Of a stretch of DNA of 64,000 nt, positions 31,115 to 39,416 are shown piece after piece (the first letter of the stretch is position 1; every line of letters begins with the position of its first letter). The position numbers were made by a program, and so were the translations under genes. Origin of the DNA: an uncultured Microbacterium sp. (lineage in GTDB: Bacteria > Actinomycetota > Actinomycetes > Actinomycetales > Microbacteriaceae); contig NZ_FLQR01000006.1 in the NCBI RefSeq assembly GCF_900078385.1, positions 1 to 64,000 of the forward strand, in the 5' to 3' direction. The notes beneath the pieces were generated by a model that saw only the letters and a list, made by a program, of their open reading frames with translations, had not been told where the DNA came from and did not search any database.

Positions 31115-31441
31115 ATGACAGAACCCACTCCCGCGCAGCGCGCGATCGGCGATTTCGCCCCGAAGCTCGTCGAGCTGACCGATGACGTCCTGTTCGGCGA
31201 CATCTGGAAACGGCCCGGTCTCGCACCGCGCGATCGCAGCCTCATCACCGTCGCCACTCTGATCGCGAACGGATCGACGGAGCAGCTCGTGGGCCACCTT
31301 CGCATCGCGCAGGACAACGGGCTCACGCACGATGAGCTCAAAGAGGTCATCATCCATCTGGCGTTCTACGCCGGCTGGCCCCGCGCGATGAGCGCCCTCA
31401 CCGTCGCCAAGCAGGTCTTCGGCGCGATCCCGGACGCCTGA
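31115..31441 (+). CDS. Carboxymuconolactone decarboxylase family protein
   Basis: This 108-residue protein belongs to the CMD/AhpD-like family: FGDIWKRPGLAPRDRSLITVATLIANG and LRIAQDNGLTHDELKEVIIHLAFYAGWP are characteristic. The CxxC of AhpD peroxidases is missing, so it is more like the decarboxylase or isomerase group of unknown substrate. The ATG at 31115 has GAAAGGA seven bases upstream; a GTG one codon earlier is possible. It lies between the MFS exporter and SDR genes in one direction. Confidence 0.9.
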   Translation: MTEPTPAQRAIGDFAPKLVELTDDVLFGDIWKRPGLAPRDRSLITVATLIANGSTEQLVGHLRIAQDNGLTHDELKEVIIHLAFYAGWPRAMSALTVAKQVFGAIPDA

Positions 31442-31488
31442 GCACACGTGCAGATCATCACACCCGCGCATCCGAAAGGCACCACAGC

Positions 31489-32271
31489 ATGACCAGCTCC
31501 GCACTCACGATCCTCCTCGTCGGCGGCACCGGCAGCATCGGCCGCCACGTCACCGCCGCCGCGACCCGCGCCGGGCACCGCATCCGCATCCTCTCCCGCA
31601 CGGCGCGCTCTGCCGCTGCCGGCACGGATGTCGTCTCGGGCGACCTGACGGACCCGGCCGGCCTCGCCGCCGCCGTCGAGGGCATCGACGCGGTCATCTT
31701 CACCCATGGGACCCACGGCGGCGAAGCGGGGGTCCGCGACGTCGACTACGGCGGCGTCCGCAATGTCCTCACCGCCATCGGCGCACGTCCGGTGCGGATC
31801 GCGCTGATGACCGCCATCGGCGTCACCGTCCGCGACGGCTCCTACAACCGGTCCACGAAGGCGCACGACTGGAAGCGCCGCGCCGAGCGGCTCGTCCGTG
31901 CGAGCGGCCATCCGTACACGATCGTGCGACCGGGATGGTTCGACGACAACGACGCCGACCAGCACCGGCTGCAGTTCCTGCAGGGCGACGAACGCCGCGC
32001 CGGAAACGCGTCGGACGGGGTGATCGCCCGCTCTCAGATCGCCGATGTGCTCGTCGTCTCGCTCACCTCACCGGCAGCCGCCGGGAAGACCTTCGAGCTG
32101 GTGGCCGAGCGCGGCACCGCCCAGAGCGACATGGAGCCCCTGTTCGCGGCGCTCGACGCCGACATCGATCTCGACGGCGCCCACGACCGCGACAATCAGC
32201 CCCTCGAGGCTGAGCCGGCCGCGGTGCGCGAGGACCTGGATCGGGTCGCCGGCCGCGTGGCGCCCTCGTAG
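31489..32271 (+). CDS. Atypical SDR / NmrA-like NAD(P)-binding protein
   Basis: This 260-residue Rossmann-fold protein has GGTGSIGRH at about 12-20 and the atypical-SDR segments SGDLTDPAGLAAAVEGIDAVIF and HPYTIVRPGWF. The YxxxK motif of classical SDRs is not evident. Its substrate is unknown. The gene ends the MFS/CMD/SDR run and is convergent with the beta-galactosidase-like gene, whose stop is 16 bases away. Confidence 0.88.
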   Translation: MTSSALTILLVGGTGSIGRHVTAAATRAGHRIRILSRTARSAAAGTDVVSGDLTDPAGLAAAVEGIDAVIFTHGTHGGEAGVRDVDYGGVRNVLTAIGARPVRIALMTAIGVTVRDGSYNRSTKAHDWKRRAERLVRASGHPYTIVRPGWFDDNDADQHRLQFLQGDERRAGNASDGVIARSQIADVLVVSLTSPAAAGKTFELVAERGTAQSDMEPLFAALDADIDLDGAHDRDNQPLEAEPAAVREDLDRVAGRVAPS

Positions 32272-32287
32272 ACCGCGCCCGGCCGCG

Positions 32288-33922
32288 TCACACCCGCACG
32301 AGCCGGATGCGTGCGGCGCCCACCCGCTCCGTCGGGACGATGCGCAGGCGCTCGTCGCCGTTGAGCACGCGCGCGACCGTGACCTCACCGTCTTCCACGA
32401 GCAGCTCTTCGACGGCGTCGATCTCGATCCGCGCATCGTCCGCGAAGAAGTCCAGCGTGAGCTCGCGACCGATCACGATGACCGTGTCCTCCGCGACGGC
32501 GAAGACGAGTCCGAACGGGCGCGTGTCCCCGCGGTGCTGCACGGGTGCGTCCGGGAGGGTCTCGTCGGGCACCGTCATACCCGGAACCGGGACGCTCACG
32601 CCGGCGTCCAGCAGCATCGTCTGCAGGAGCGCGAGCGTTCCCCGGGCGTCGACGTGGATACCGCCCAGGTGCAGGCGCACGACCTCGACCCCGGTCTCGA
32701 CCACCGCGGCGCCGATGCGTCCGCTCAGCTGCGCCTCCGCGATCTGACCTTCGAGCGCCGCGAGGAACGCCAGCGTCGCCGCGACCTGCCCGTCCGGGTT
32801 CGCGCCGTCGACGCCGAACCCCGACCACCCGAAGGCCCGATATGTTCCGACCGCGCGCACGAGCTCTCCCGCACTGAGTCGGCTCTCGGGAACGAAGAAG
32901 GGATGACCGCCGGCCGCGTAGTCCCGCATGACCGCGTCCGCATGCTCGACATAGATGTCCGGTCCGAGAAGGGAGAGCGACGGCGCAGCCCCCCGCCACA
33001 CGTCCAGGACACGCGAAGCGGGACCGCCGCTGGGGTACTGCCCGGGCTCGTCCTGCCCGGGCTGCGGCCCCAGCCATGCGTTCGCGAACATCGGGATGTC
33101 GGCGATCGCGCGCCCTCTCCGTGCGATGTGCTCCACATAATCGGCGAAGGCCCACGCCATGAAGACCTCATCGGCCGCGGAACTCTCACCGAACACCTCG
33201 GCCCATGACCCGGATGTCCTCGACCCGCGCGCTTCCCAGAGCGTGCGGGCGGAGGAGGCCCCGTCAGGCGCGTCGGGCAGCCGCGCGATCACCTGCGCCG
33301 GCACCGGACCGGCCCACGCCGCCGCCGCGTCCGCGCTGCGATCACGACTGTCGCCGAGCAGGCCCGACTCGTTCTCCACCTGGAGCATCGCGACGACGCC
33401 GCCCGGATCCGCCTGCACGAGATGGCGGACCAGCGCTTCGAACGCCGCGGCATCCGACTCCCGGAGCTCGCGGCCGAACACCGACAGCACCGGCTTCGCG
33501 GTCTCCCCCGCGTAGCTGAACGGCGGCCGACCCACGGACTCCACGACGGCGCGTGGGAACCGCTCGGTGTCGGCGCGCACCCACCGCGGCGCGTAGGTGG
33601 ACGCCGCGTTCTTGTAGGCGCCGAACCACAGCAGCACCAGTCGGAGCTCGTTGTGCCGCGCCTCCTCGATCATCCGGTCGACCAGCGCGAAGTCGAACGC
33701 GCCCTCCACCGGCTCCGTGAGCGCCCAGCTCACGGGTGCGAGCACGACGTTGCCGTTCATCCGGCGGACGTGCGCGAACGACTGGCCGATCGCACGGGGC
33801 GACGACGACGACGAGTTGAACACCTGCCCTCCCACGAGGAGAGCCGGCACCCCGTCTCGGCGCAGGCCCGCTCCGTCTCCGATGGACCAGGGGCGCGCTG
33901 CGGGCACGGGGTTCTCCGTCAT
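32288..33922 (-). CDS. Beta-galactosidase-like glycosidase (GH35-related, DUF5597 type)
   Basis: This 544-residue cytoplasmic TIM-barrel glycosidase has GNVVLAPVSWALTEPVEGAFDF near 57-78, LLWFGAYKNA and QVENESG at 181-187, where Glu185 is the likely acid/base. A second Glu in FFVPESRL is the likely nucleophile. The C-terminal part looks like the DUF5597 domain. It probably cleaves a beta-galactoside or related glycoside. Unlike the GH35 gene at 22311, it has no transporter beside it. The ATG at 33922 fits, with GAGAGGGAA upstream. Confidence 0.88.
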   Translation of the reverse strand: MTENPVPAARPWSIGDGAGLRRDGVPALLVGGQVFNSSSSSPRAIGQSFAHVRRMNGNVVLAPVSWALTEPVEGAFDFALVDRMIEEARHNELRLVLLWFGAYKNAASTYAPRWVRADTERFPRAVVESVGRPPFSYAGETAKPVLSVFGRELRESDAAAFEALVRHLVQADPGGVVAMLQVENESGLLGDSRDRSADAAAAWAGPVPAQVIARLPDAPDGASSARTLWEARGSRTSGSWAEVFGESSAADEVFMAWAFADYVEHIARRGRAIADIPMFANAWLGPQPGQDEPGQYPSGGPASRVLDVWRGAAPSLSLLGPDIYVEHADAVMRDYAAGGHPFFVPESRLSAGELVRAVGTYRAFGWSGFGVDGANPDGQVAATLAFLAALEGQIAEAQLSGRIGAAVVETGVEVVRLHLGGIHVDARGTLALLQTMLLDAGVSVPVPGMTVPDETLPDAPVQHRGDTRPFGLVFAVAEDTVIVIGRELTLDFFADDARIEIDAVEELLVEDGEVTVARVLNGDERLRIVPTERVGAARIRLVRV

Positions 33923-34012
33923 GTTCTTCCCTCTCGGTTCCCCACGACGTTACGCCCGGCGAGCGGGCGCGCGGCGAAGCGGACGGCCTCGACACGCACG
34001 ACGGAACGCAAA

Positions 34013-34034
34013 AACCCCCGGATATCCGGGGGTT
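34013..34034 (-). terminator. Rho-independent terminator behind the tRNA genes
   Basis: The 22-bp perfect palindrome AACCCCCGGAT/ATCCGGGGGTT is followed on the minus strand by five T. It lies 9 bases behind tRNA-Met. Confidence 0.92.
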
Positions 34035-34042
34035 CTCATCTG

Positions 34043-34116
34043 TAGCAGGAGCGGGGCTTGAACCCGCGACCTCACGATTATGAGTCGTGCGCTCTGACCA
34101 GCTGAGCTACCCTGCC
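34043..34116 (-). tRNA. tRNA-Met (CAT)
   Basis: A 74-nt cloverleaf with acceptor GGCAGGG/UCCUGCU, D arm GCTCAGCTGGTCAGAGC, anticodon CAT at 34082-34080 and T arm GCGGGTTCAAGCCCCGC. The first G-U acceptor pair and sequence fit elongator tRNA-Met in actinobacteria, not the initiator. The CCA end is not encoded. Confidence 0.93.
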
Positions 34117-34139
34117 GCGTGACACCGGGAGGTGTTACG

Positions 34140-34211
34140 AGCCCCGAGTCAGGATTGAACTGACGACCCCTTCCTTACCATGGAAGTGCTCTGCCACTGA
34201 GCTATCGGGGC
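34140..34211 (-). tRNA. tRNA-Thr (GGT)
   Basis: A 72-nt cloverleaf with acceptor GCCCCGA/TCGGGGC, anticodon GGT at 34179-34177 and T arm GTCAGTTCAATCCTGAC. It lies 23 bases ahead of tRNA-Met and probably shares its transcript and terminator. Confidence 0.94.
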
Positions 34212-34274
34212 GTGCTGCCCGCGTGCGGGCAACCAGAACAGGATACCAGAGGCGCGGCATCCCTCAGAACTCGC

Positions 34275-35540
34275 TCAGCCCTTCGTGTGGGCGTACATCC
34301 AGGCGATCGGGTCGGTCCGGGTCGTGCCGCCCAGCAGCACCTCGAAGTGCAGGTGCGCGCCGGTGGCCTTGCCGGTGGCGCCGACGAGACCGATGACATC
34401 GCCGGTCGAAACGCGGTCGCCGGCCTGCACGCGGAGCGAGCTGTACTGCATGTGCGCGTAGCGCGTCGAGACGAGCTGACCATCGATGACGTGGTCCACG
34501 ACGACGGTCACGCCGTAGTCCCCGCCGCCCTCGGTCGCGATCCGGACGGTGCCGTCCGCGATCACGTGCACCTCGGCGCCGGCGCCCGGCGTCAGGTCGA
34601 CGCCGCGGTGCGGCGAGGAGAACTGCGCCAGGTAGGTTCCCGAGCCGTAGGCGGCGGAGATCGGCACACCGACCGGGAACGGCCACTGGATGGCCGCCGA
34701 AGGGTCGCTGACCCACGTCCCGGCGAACTCGGTCACGCCGGAGTCGGCGGCGATGTCGGCCATCGACGCGACGTCGTAGGCCTCGGGCCGGTTGAGGGTG
34801 TCGGACTGGGTGTCGGATGCCGCGACGTAGGCCTGGATCTCGTCCCCGGCCACCTCGGTGACACTCGAGGAGACCGTCAGGTCGGCGGAGCCGTCACTGA
34901 CCGCGGCGACGGCGGAGGCCGGCGTCGTGATGCCGACCGCCAGGAGACCGACGATGCCCATGACGCCGACGGAGAAGGATGCGGCCGCGACACGCTTGAA
35001 CGCCGACCGGCGGGATGCGGCGACGGGTGCGAGGGATGCCGCGCGCACGGGCGGTGCGGCATCGTCGGCACCGGTCGTCGCGGAGCGCTGAACCGGGACC
35101 TCGCCGGTGAAGGAGAACAGTCGCGCGGCGCGTTCGAACTCGTCGGCCAGGCAGTCATCCGTCTCGTCCGGCGTCACGGCCGTGAAGGCGGCACCGGCGG
35201 CGGCCGCGGCCTCGGGCTCCTCGGACGGCGCCTGCGCGGGACGGACCCGACGGCGCAGCGGTGCGACCGTCGCCTCGGGGGCCGCAGCGGCCTCGGCGAC
35301 GTCGGTGCGGAGCGCCTCGACGAACGCCTCAGCGAGGACGGTCTCGACGAGGGAGACGGGAGATCCGTCGACGTGCTCGTCCACCGGAGCAGCCTCGACG
35401 CGCGGAGCGCCGTCGATCTCGGCCGTCAGCCGACGCCATTCGGCACGCGTCATGGCGCCCTGCGACGCCGGGGCGGGCGCGGAGGGACGACGGCTGCGGC
35501 GCGTGGGCGCGCTGTCAGCCACATGGGCGTCGAGGGTCAA
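34275..35540 (-). CDS. M23 (LytM) family peptidase with long N-terminal region
   Basis: This 421-residue cell-wall hydrolase has a cytoplasmic Ala/Glu/Arg-rich region (1-180), one membrane helix (about 185-205) and an extracytoplasmic M23 domain. The zinc motif residues are His311 and Asp315 (HRGVDLT), His363 (RYAHMQY) and the HLH pair at 396-398 (GAHLHFEV). It should cut peptidoglycan cross-links during growth or division. The start shown is a TTG; a GTG at 35522 is an alternative, and neither has a good ribosome site. A GTAAC direct repeat upstream may bind MtrA. The tRNA genes follow behind. Confidence 0.92.
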   Translation of the reverse strand: MTLDAHVADSAPTRRSRRPSAPAPASQGAMTRAEWRRLTAEIDGAPRVEAAPVDEHVDGSPVSLVETVLAEAFVEALRTDVAEAAAAPEATVAPLRRRVRPAQAPSEEPEAAAAAGAAFTAVTPDETDDCLADEFERAARLFSFTGEVPVQRSATTGADDAAPPVRAASLAPVAASRRSAFKRVAAASFSVGVMGIVGLLAVGITTPASAVAAVSDGSADLTVSSSVTEVAGDEIQAYVAASDTQSDTLNRPEAYDVASMADIAADSGVTEFAGTWVSDPSAAIQWPFPVGVPISAAYGSGTYLAQFSSPHRGVDLTPGAGAEVHVIADGTVRIATEGGGDYGVTVVVDHVIDGQLVSTRYAHMQYSSLRVQAGDRVSTGDVIGLVGATGKATGAHLHFEVLLGGTTRTDPIAWMYAHTKG

Positions 35541-35623
35541 ATCGGGTGGCTCTCGGGTCGGGCCGCTCGGGTAAGCGGGGGGTATTTCGGGGGAATCAGA
35601 CCGTTCTTTGCTTCGGGTGCAAA

Positions 35624-35641
35624 GGTAACGATCGGGTAAAC
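35624..35641. promoter_or_regulatory. Candidate MtrA box upstream of the M23 peptidase
   Basis: GGTAAC (35624-35629) and GGTAAA (35635-35640, followed by C) are direct repeats with an 11-bp period. This resembles the GTAAC-N6-GTAAC pattern bound by actinobacterial MtrA, which controls cell-wall peptidases. It lies about 85 bases ahead of the gene. Assignment is inference. Confidence 0.4.
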
Positions 35642-35676
35642 ACTACCGCGACAATCCTGAGAGCGCCATGAACGAC

Positions 35677-36468
35677 TTACCGATATACCGCGCGTGTGAT
35701 CAGTTCGAACAGTGCCGGCCCGGCGGCGATCGTCATGTCCCGACCGGGCACATCGTGCGGCTGTCCGCCGAGCACTCCGCCGGCCTCCGTGACGAGCAGG
35801 CCGCCGGCGGCGTGGTCCCAGGGGTGCAGCCCGCGCTCGAAGTAGCCGTCGAGGCGCCCGGCGGCGACGTACGCGAGGTCGAGCGAGGCCGCTCCCGCCC
35901 GGCGGAGGTCGCGGGCGAGGGGCATGACGCGACGCACCCTCGCGAGGTCGCCCTCGTGGGTCGCGGGGTCGTACCCGAACCCGGTGGCCAGCAGCGCGCC
36001 GGCCTCGGACGGCCCGGAGACGGCGAGCCGCTGCTCGCCGAGCCAGGCTCCGCCCCCGCGCGTCGCGAAGAAGAGCTCGTCGTGCGACGGATCGAAGACG
36101 ACGCCGACCAGCGGCATCCAGTCGGTCGCGACCGGCTCGCCCGCGACGGCGGCGATGCTGACGGCGAAGTGCGGGATGCCGTACGCGTAGTTCACGGTGC
36201 CGTCGATCGGGTCGACCACCCACGTGATGTCGGTCGTGCCGCGCTCGGCGGCGGACTCCTCGCCGAGGAAGCCGTCGCCCGGACGCGCCTCGACGAGCCG
36301 GCGGCGGATGAGCGCCTCGACCTCACGGTCGGCGGCGGTCACGATGTCGGCGACGGCCGACTTCGTCGCGGCGATCTCGACACCCTCGAGGCGCCGCCGG
36401 ACGGCGAGCGCTCCGGCCTCCCGAGCGATCCCGCGGGCCAGTTCGAGCAGCTCCTGCGCATCCACCAT
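35677..36468 (-). CDS. Inositol monophosphatase family protein
   Basis: This 263-residue Mg-dependent phosphatase has the family motifs: GEES at about 69-72, DPIDGTVNY at 86-94 (metal ligands Asp86 and Asp89) and WDHAAGGLLVTEAGG near the C-terminus. The substrate may be inositol-1-phosphate, histidinol phosphate, or another sugar phosphate. The ATG at 36468 has GGGAG upstream and is preferred to longer frames, which would overlap the divergent gene. It shares a 32-bp divergent gap with the FAD oxidoreductase gene. Confidence 0.93.
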   Translation of the reverse strand: MVDAQELLELARGIAREAGALAVRRRLEGVEIAATKSAVADIVTAADREVEALIRRRLVEARPGDGFLGEESAAERGTTDITWVVDPIDGTVNYAYGIPHFAVSIAAVAGEPVATDWMPLVGVVFDPSHDELFFATRGGGAWLGEQRLAVSGPSEAGALLATGFGYDPATHEGDLARVRRVMPLARDLRRAGAASLDLAYVAAGRLDGYFERGLHPWDHAAGGLLVTEAGGVLGGQPHDVPGRDMTIAAGPALFELITRAVYR

Positions 36469-36500
36469 GGCTCCCACGCTACGCGCACTAGCGTGGAGCC

Positions 36501-38060
36501 ATGACTGCACCGTACGACGTCGTCATCGTCGGCGGAGGGCACAACGCCCTCGTCGCCGCCGCGTATCTCGGCCGCGCCGGACGGCGGGTCATCGTGCTGG
36601 AACGGCTCGATCATCTCGGCGGTGCGGCGGTGTCCGAACGGCCTTGGGCGGGCGTCGATGCGCGGCTTTCGCGCTACTCGTACCTCGTGAGCCTCCTCCC
36701 CCGGCGCGTCATCGACGACCTCGGCCTGACGCTGGACCTGCGCCGCCGGCGGTACTCGTCGTACACCCCGGATCCCGCCGACCCGCGACGCGGCAGCCTC
36801 GTCGACAACGGGGATGCGGCGGCCACCGCCGCGAGCTTCCTCCGCACGACGGGTGACGGGCGCGAGGCGGAGCGGTTCGCGGCCTTCTACGAGCGGCTTC
36901 TGCCGCTCGCCGGCATCCTGTTCCCGACGGTGACGGAGCCGCTGCGGCGCGAGTCGGACGTGCGCGGGGAGATCCGCGACGCCGATCTGTGGGATGCCGT
37001 CATCCGGCGTCCGCTCGATGGGCTGCTCCGCGACTCCTTCTCGTCCGACCTGGCGCGCGGCATCGCGCTGACCGACGGCCTGATCGGCACGTTCGCCGCA
37101 TCCGACGACCCGTCCCTCAGTCAGAACCGCTGCTTCCTCTACCACGTGATCGGCGGCGGGACCGGCGACTGGGACGTGCCGGTCGGCGGCATGGGACAGG
37201 TCAGCGGCGCCCTCGAGCGGGCCGCCCGCGCGGCGGGCGCCGAGCTGCGCACCGGCGCGACGGTCTCCGCCGTGTCCCCGGACGGGGAGGTCACCCTGCA
37301 GGACGGCACCGTGATCGCAGGACGTCTCATCCTGAGCGGCGTCGGCCCGGCCGTGCTCGACCGGCTGCTCGCATCGCCCAGCCCGGAAGGCGGGCCGGAG
37401 GGCGCTCAGGTGAAGGTCAACATGCTCCTGTCGCGCCTCCCGCGCCTCCGCGACGACACCGTCGCGCCGGAGGCGGCCTTCGCCGGCACCTTCCACATCA
37501 ACGAGACGATGACCCAGCTGGATGCCGCGCACGACGCCGCGACCGCAGGACGGATCCCCGACCCGCTCCCCGCCGAGATCTACTGCCACTCGCTCACCGA
37601 CCCCTCGATCCTCGGCCCGGAGCTCCGCGCCTCCGGCGCACAGACGCTCACCCTGTTCGGTCTGCAGGTGCCGCACCGGCTCGTCGCGGGGGCGGATGCC
37701 GACGCCGTGCGCGCCGAGCTGCTCGCCGCCGCACAGCGGTCGCTGGACTCCGTGCTGGCCGAGCCGATCGCCGACTGCCTCTACGAGGCCCCGGACGGGA
37801 CGCCGTGCATCGAGGCGCGGACGACCGGCGATCTCGAACGGTCGCTCGCGATGACCGGTGGCGACATCTTCCACGGCGCGCTGAGCTGGCCGTGGGCCGG
37901 TGACGACGAGGCGCTCGACACCCCCGCGCAGCGATGGGGCGTCGCGACCTCCCACGAGCGCATCCTGGTCTGCGGATCCGGCGCGCGCCGGGGCGGTGCC
38001 GTCAGCGGCATCGGCGGCCACAACGCGGCCATGGCGGCGCTGGAGCTGCTCGGCCGCTGA
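36501..38060 (+). CDS. FAD-dependent oxidoreductase (CrtI/phytoene desaturase-like)
   Basis: This 519-residue flavoprotein has a dinucleotide-binding N-terminus, DVVIVGGGHNALVAAAYLGRAG (about 6-27), then VLERLDHLGGAA. The C-terminus ICGSG-type segment reads ILVCGSGARRGGAVSGIGGHNAA. It belongs to the NAD(P)/FAD group related to phytoene dehydrogenases and to PYROXD2-like proteins. No carotenoid genes are near, so a carotenoid substrate is not implied. The ATG at 36501 is divergent from the phosphatase gene. Confidence 0.9.
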   Translation: MTAPYDVVIVGGGHNALVAAAYLGRAGRRVIVLERLDHLGGAAVSERPWAGVDARLSRYSYLVSLLPRRVIDDLGLTLDLRRRRYSSYTPDPADPRRGSLVDNGDAAATAASFLRTTGDGREAERFAAFYERLLPLAGILFPTVTEPLRRESDVRGEIRDADLWDAVIRRPLDGLLRDSFSSDLARGIALTDGLIGTFAASDDPSLSQNRCFLYHVIGGGTGDWDVPVGGMGQVSGALERAARAAGAELRTGATVSAVSPDGEVTLQDGTVIAGRLILSGVGPAVLDRLLASPSPEGGPEGAQVKVNMLLSRLPRLRDDTVAPEAAFAGTFHINETMTQLDAAHDAATAGRIPDPLPAEIYCHSLTDPSILGPELRASGAQTLTLFGLQVPHRLVAGADADAVRAELLAAAQRSLDSVLAEPIADCLYEAPDGTPCIEARTTGDLERSLAMTGGDIFHGALSWPWAGDDEALDTPAQRWGVATSHERILVCGSGARRGGAVSGIGGHNAAMAALELLGR

Positions 38061-39074
38061 CTACTGCGGCGGCGGCGGGGGCGGCGGGTAGCCCTGGTAA
38101 CCGGGCTGCTGTCCCTGCTGCTGTCCCTGCTGCTGTCCCTGCGCGGGCGGCTCGGTGTGCGGGCTGGGCTCGGTGTGCGGGCTGGGCTCGGAGGGCGGGC
38201 TGGGCTCGGAGGGCGTGATCGCCGGAGCGGACGGGTCGGCCGGGGCCGAGGGCGAGCCGGCCGCGAAAGGCGCAGGCTGGCCCGCGATCGCGGCGGGGTA
38301 TCCCTGCGGGTACGTCGGGTAGCCGGTGTAGTACGCGTTCCAGTCCGGGCTGCCGTCGGGCATGACCGGAAGGGGTGTGGCGCCGTCGCCGTAGGTGGGC
38401 CACTGCACGGCGGCCGGGGCACCGGGGTACGCGGCGGCGACGCGCGCGGGGCGCTCCTTCTTCGGCGCGAAGAGCGCATTGACGAGCGGGACGAGTGCCG
38501 TACCGACCGCGGCGAGGATCGCGAGCGCCACGACCACGCGCCAGTACAGGGGCAGGAAGTCCACGTACTCCTCGACCATGATCGGCACGATCAGCATCAC
38601 GGCGAGGATGACGACGAGGGCGATCGTGACGTAGGTGACGATCGTCGTGAACGTCGTCTCGTGCCGGGCGTGTGCCTTCGAGAACAGCCGGATGTGCAGG
38701 AGCGCGGCCTGGACGATCAGCACGATGAGCAGGAACTTCATGAACCGCTCGGCGCCGCTGCCGAAGTAGTCGTCGGTCTCCGGCATCCAGATGAGGAAGG
38801 CGCCCAGCAGGAGGATCAGCACCCAGCTGACCATGCTCGCCAGCGCGAACCAGGCGGGGCGGCGCGGCGCGAGGTTGGCCTCGAGGATCGCGATGCCGGC
38901 GAACGCCGCGAGCAGCAGGATCGTCAGGAAGGCCTTGCCCACCATGCCGTTCGCGTCGCCGATCAGCACCCACACGACGCACACGATGGCCGCGGCGATG
39001 AGCGCCCCGATCGCCACCCAGATGGATGAGCGCAGCAGCTTGCTGGAGTTCGGTGACGTGATCGGTTCGGTCAT
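38061..39074 (-). CDS. Membrane protein with Pro/Gln-rich C-terminal tail
   Basis: This 337-residue protein has about six membrane helices in residues 15-205 and a long disordered tail. The tail has WPTYGDG/YPTYPQGYPA aromatic-Pro segments, repeats of SEPSP and HTEPSP, a QGQQQGQQQGQQ run and a final stretch of Pro residues. The ATG at 39074 has GGAAGGA upstream. I do not recognise the membrane domain. The tail style is common in actinobacterial membrane proteins that gather at the division site, but no such role is shown here. The stop falls directly behind the oxidoreductase stop. Confidence 0.8.
   Translation of the reverse strand: MTEPITSPNSSKLLRSSIWVAIGALIAAAIVCVVWVLIGDANGMVGKAFLTILLLAAFAGIAILEANLAPRRPAWFALASMVSWVLILLLGAFLIWMPETDDYFGSGAERFMKFLLIVLIVQAALLHIRLFSKAHARHETTFTTIVTYVTIALVVILAVMLIVPIMVEEYVDFLPLYWRVVVALAILAAVGTALVPLVNALFAPKKERPARVAAAYPGAPAAVQWPTYGDGATPLPVMPDGSPDWNAYYTGYPTYPQGYPAAIAGQPAPFAAGSPSAPADPSAPAITPSEPSPPSEPSPHTEPSPHTEPPAQGQQQGQQQGQQPGYQGYPPPPPPPQ
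38087..38215 (-). repeat. Short tandem repeats encoding the Pro/Gln tail
   Basis: 12-bp CTGCTGTCCCTG-type units (38106-38145) and 15-bp units encoding SEPSP/HTEPSP follow one another, all in frame. Confidence 0.8.
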
Positions 39075-39416
39075 CGGGCGTCCTTCCACCGGCGCGGGTC
39101 CGCGTGGCCTCCATCCTGGCACGACACCTGCGTGGGCGCGGAGGATGTACCCGGGTACCCCGCACCGCGCGTCGCCCGCGGCAGAGTGCGGGAGCGCCCG
39201 CGATGCCTCGAGCACCCGGCCCCGTGATTCGCCCGCGGCACTGTGCGGGTGCGGGGCCCCTCGACCCGCACTCCGGCGCGGGCGAACGAGGGGCCGGATG
39301 CTCGTCCGCGGCAGAGTGCGGGTGCGGGGCGCACCGACCCGCACTTCGCCGCGGGCGAAGCTCGGCGGGGGCACGGCGCCGGCTCCGGCGGGAGCCCGCG
39401 CGGGATCGGCGCGGGG
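39075..39416. other. Gene-free region with REP-like palindromic repeats
   Basis: This 342-bp intergenic stretch contains five copies of a 20-bp unit in both directions, described separately. The left part holds the ribosome site of the membrane-protein gene. Nothing else is recognised. Open frames through it are low-complexity and not credible. Confidence 0.75.
39174..39356. repeat. REP-like element: five copies of a 20-bp GC-rich unit
   Basis: The unit, consensus GCCCGCGGCAGAGTGCGGGT, is direct at 39174-39193, 39231-39250 and 39304-39323 and inverted at 39264-39283 and 39337-39356. Direct and inverted copies form two long stem-loop pairs (39231-39283 and 39304-39356). This is the structure of bacterial REP/BIME elements. 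No REP-associated transposase is in the window. Confidence 0.8.

Noticed and set aside
34216..34231. TGCCCGC/GCGGGCA palindrome between the M23 gene and tRNA-Thr as a terminator
   Set aside because: The arms leave only two central bases and no T run follows; too weak to call.
35541..35676. Cyclic di-AMP (ydaO) riboswitch upstream of the M23 gene
   Set aside because: Such riboswitches often precede actinobacterial wall hydrolases, but the region is short and lacks the conserved ydaO core segments.
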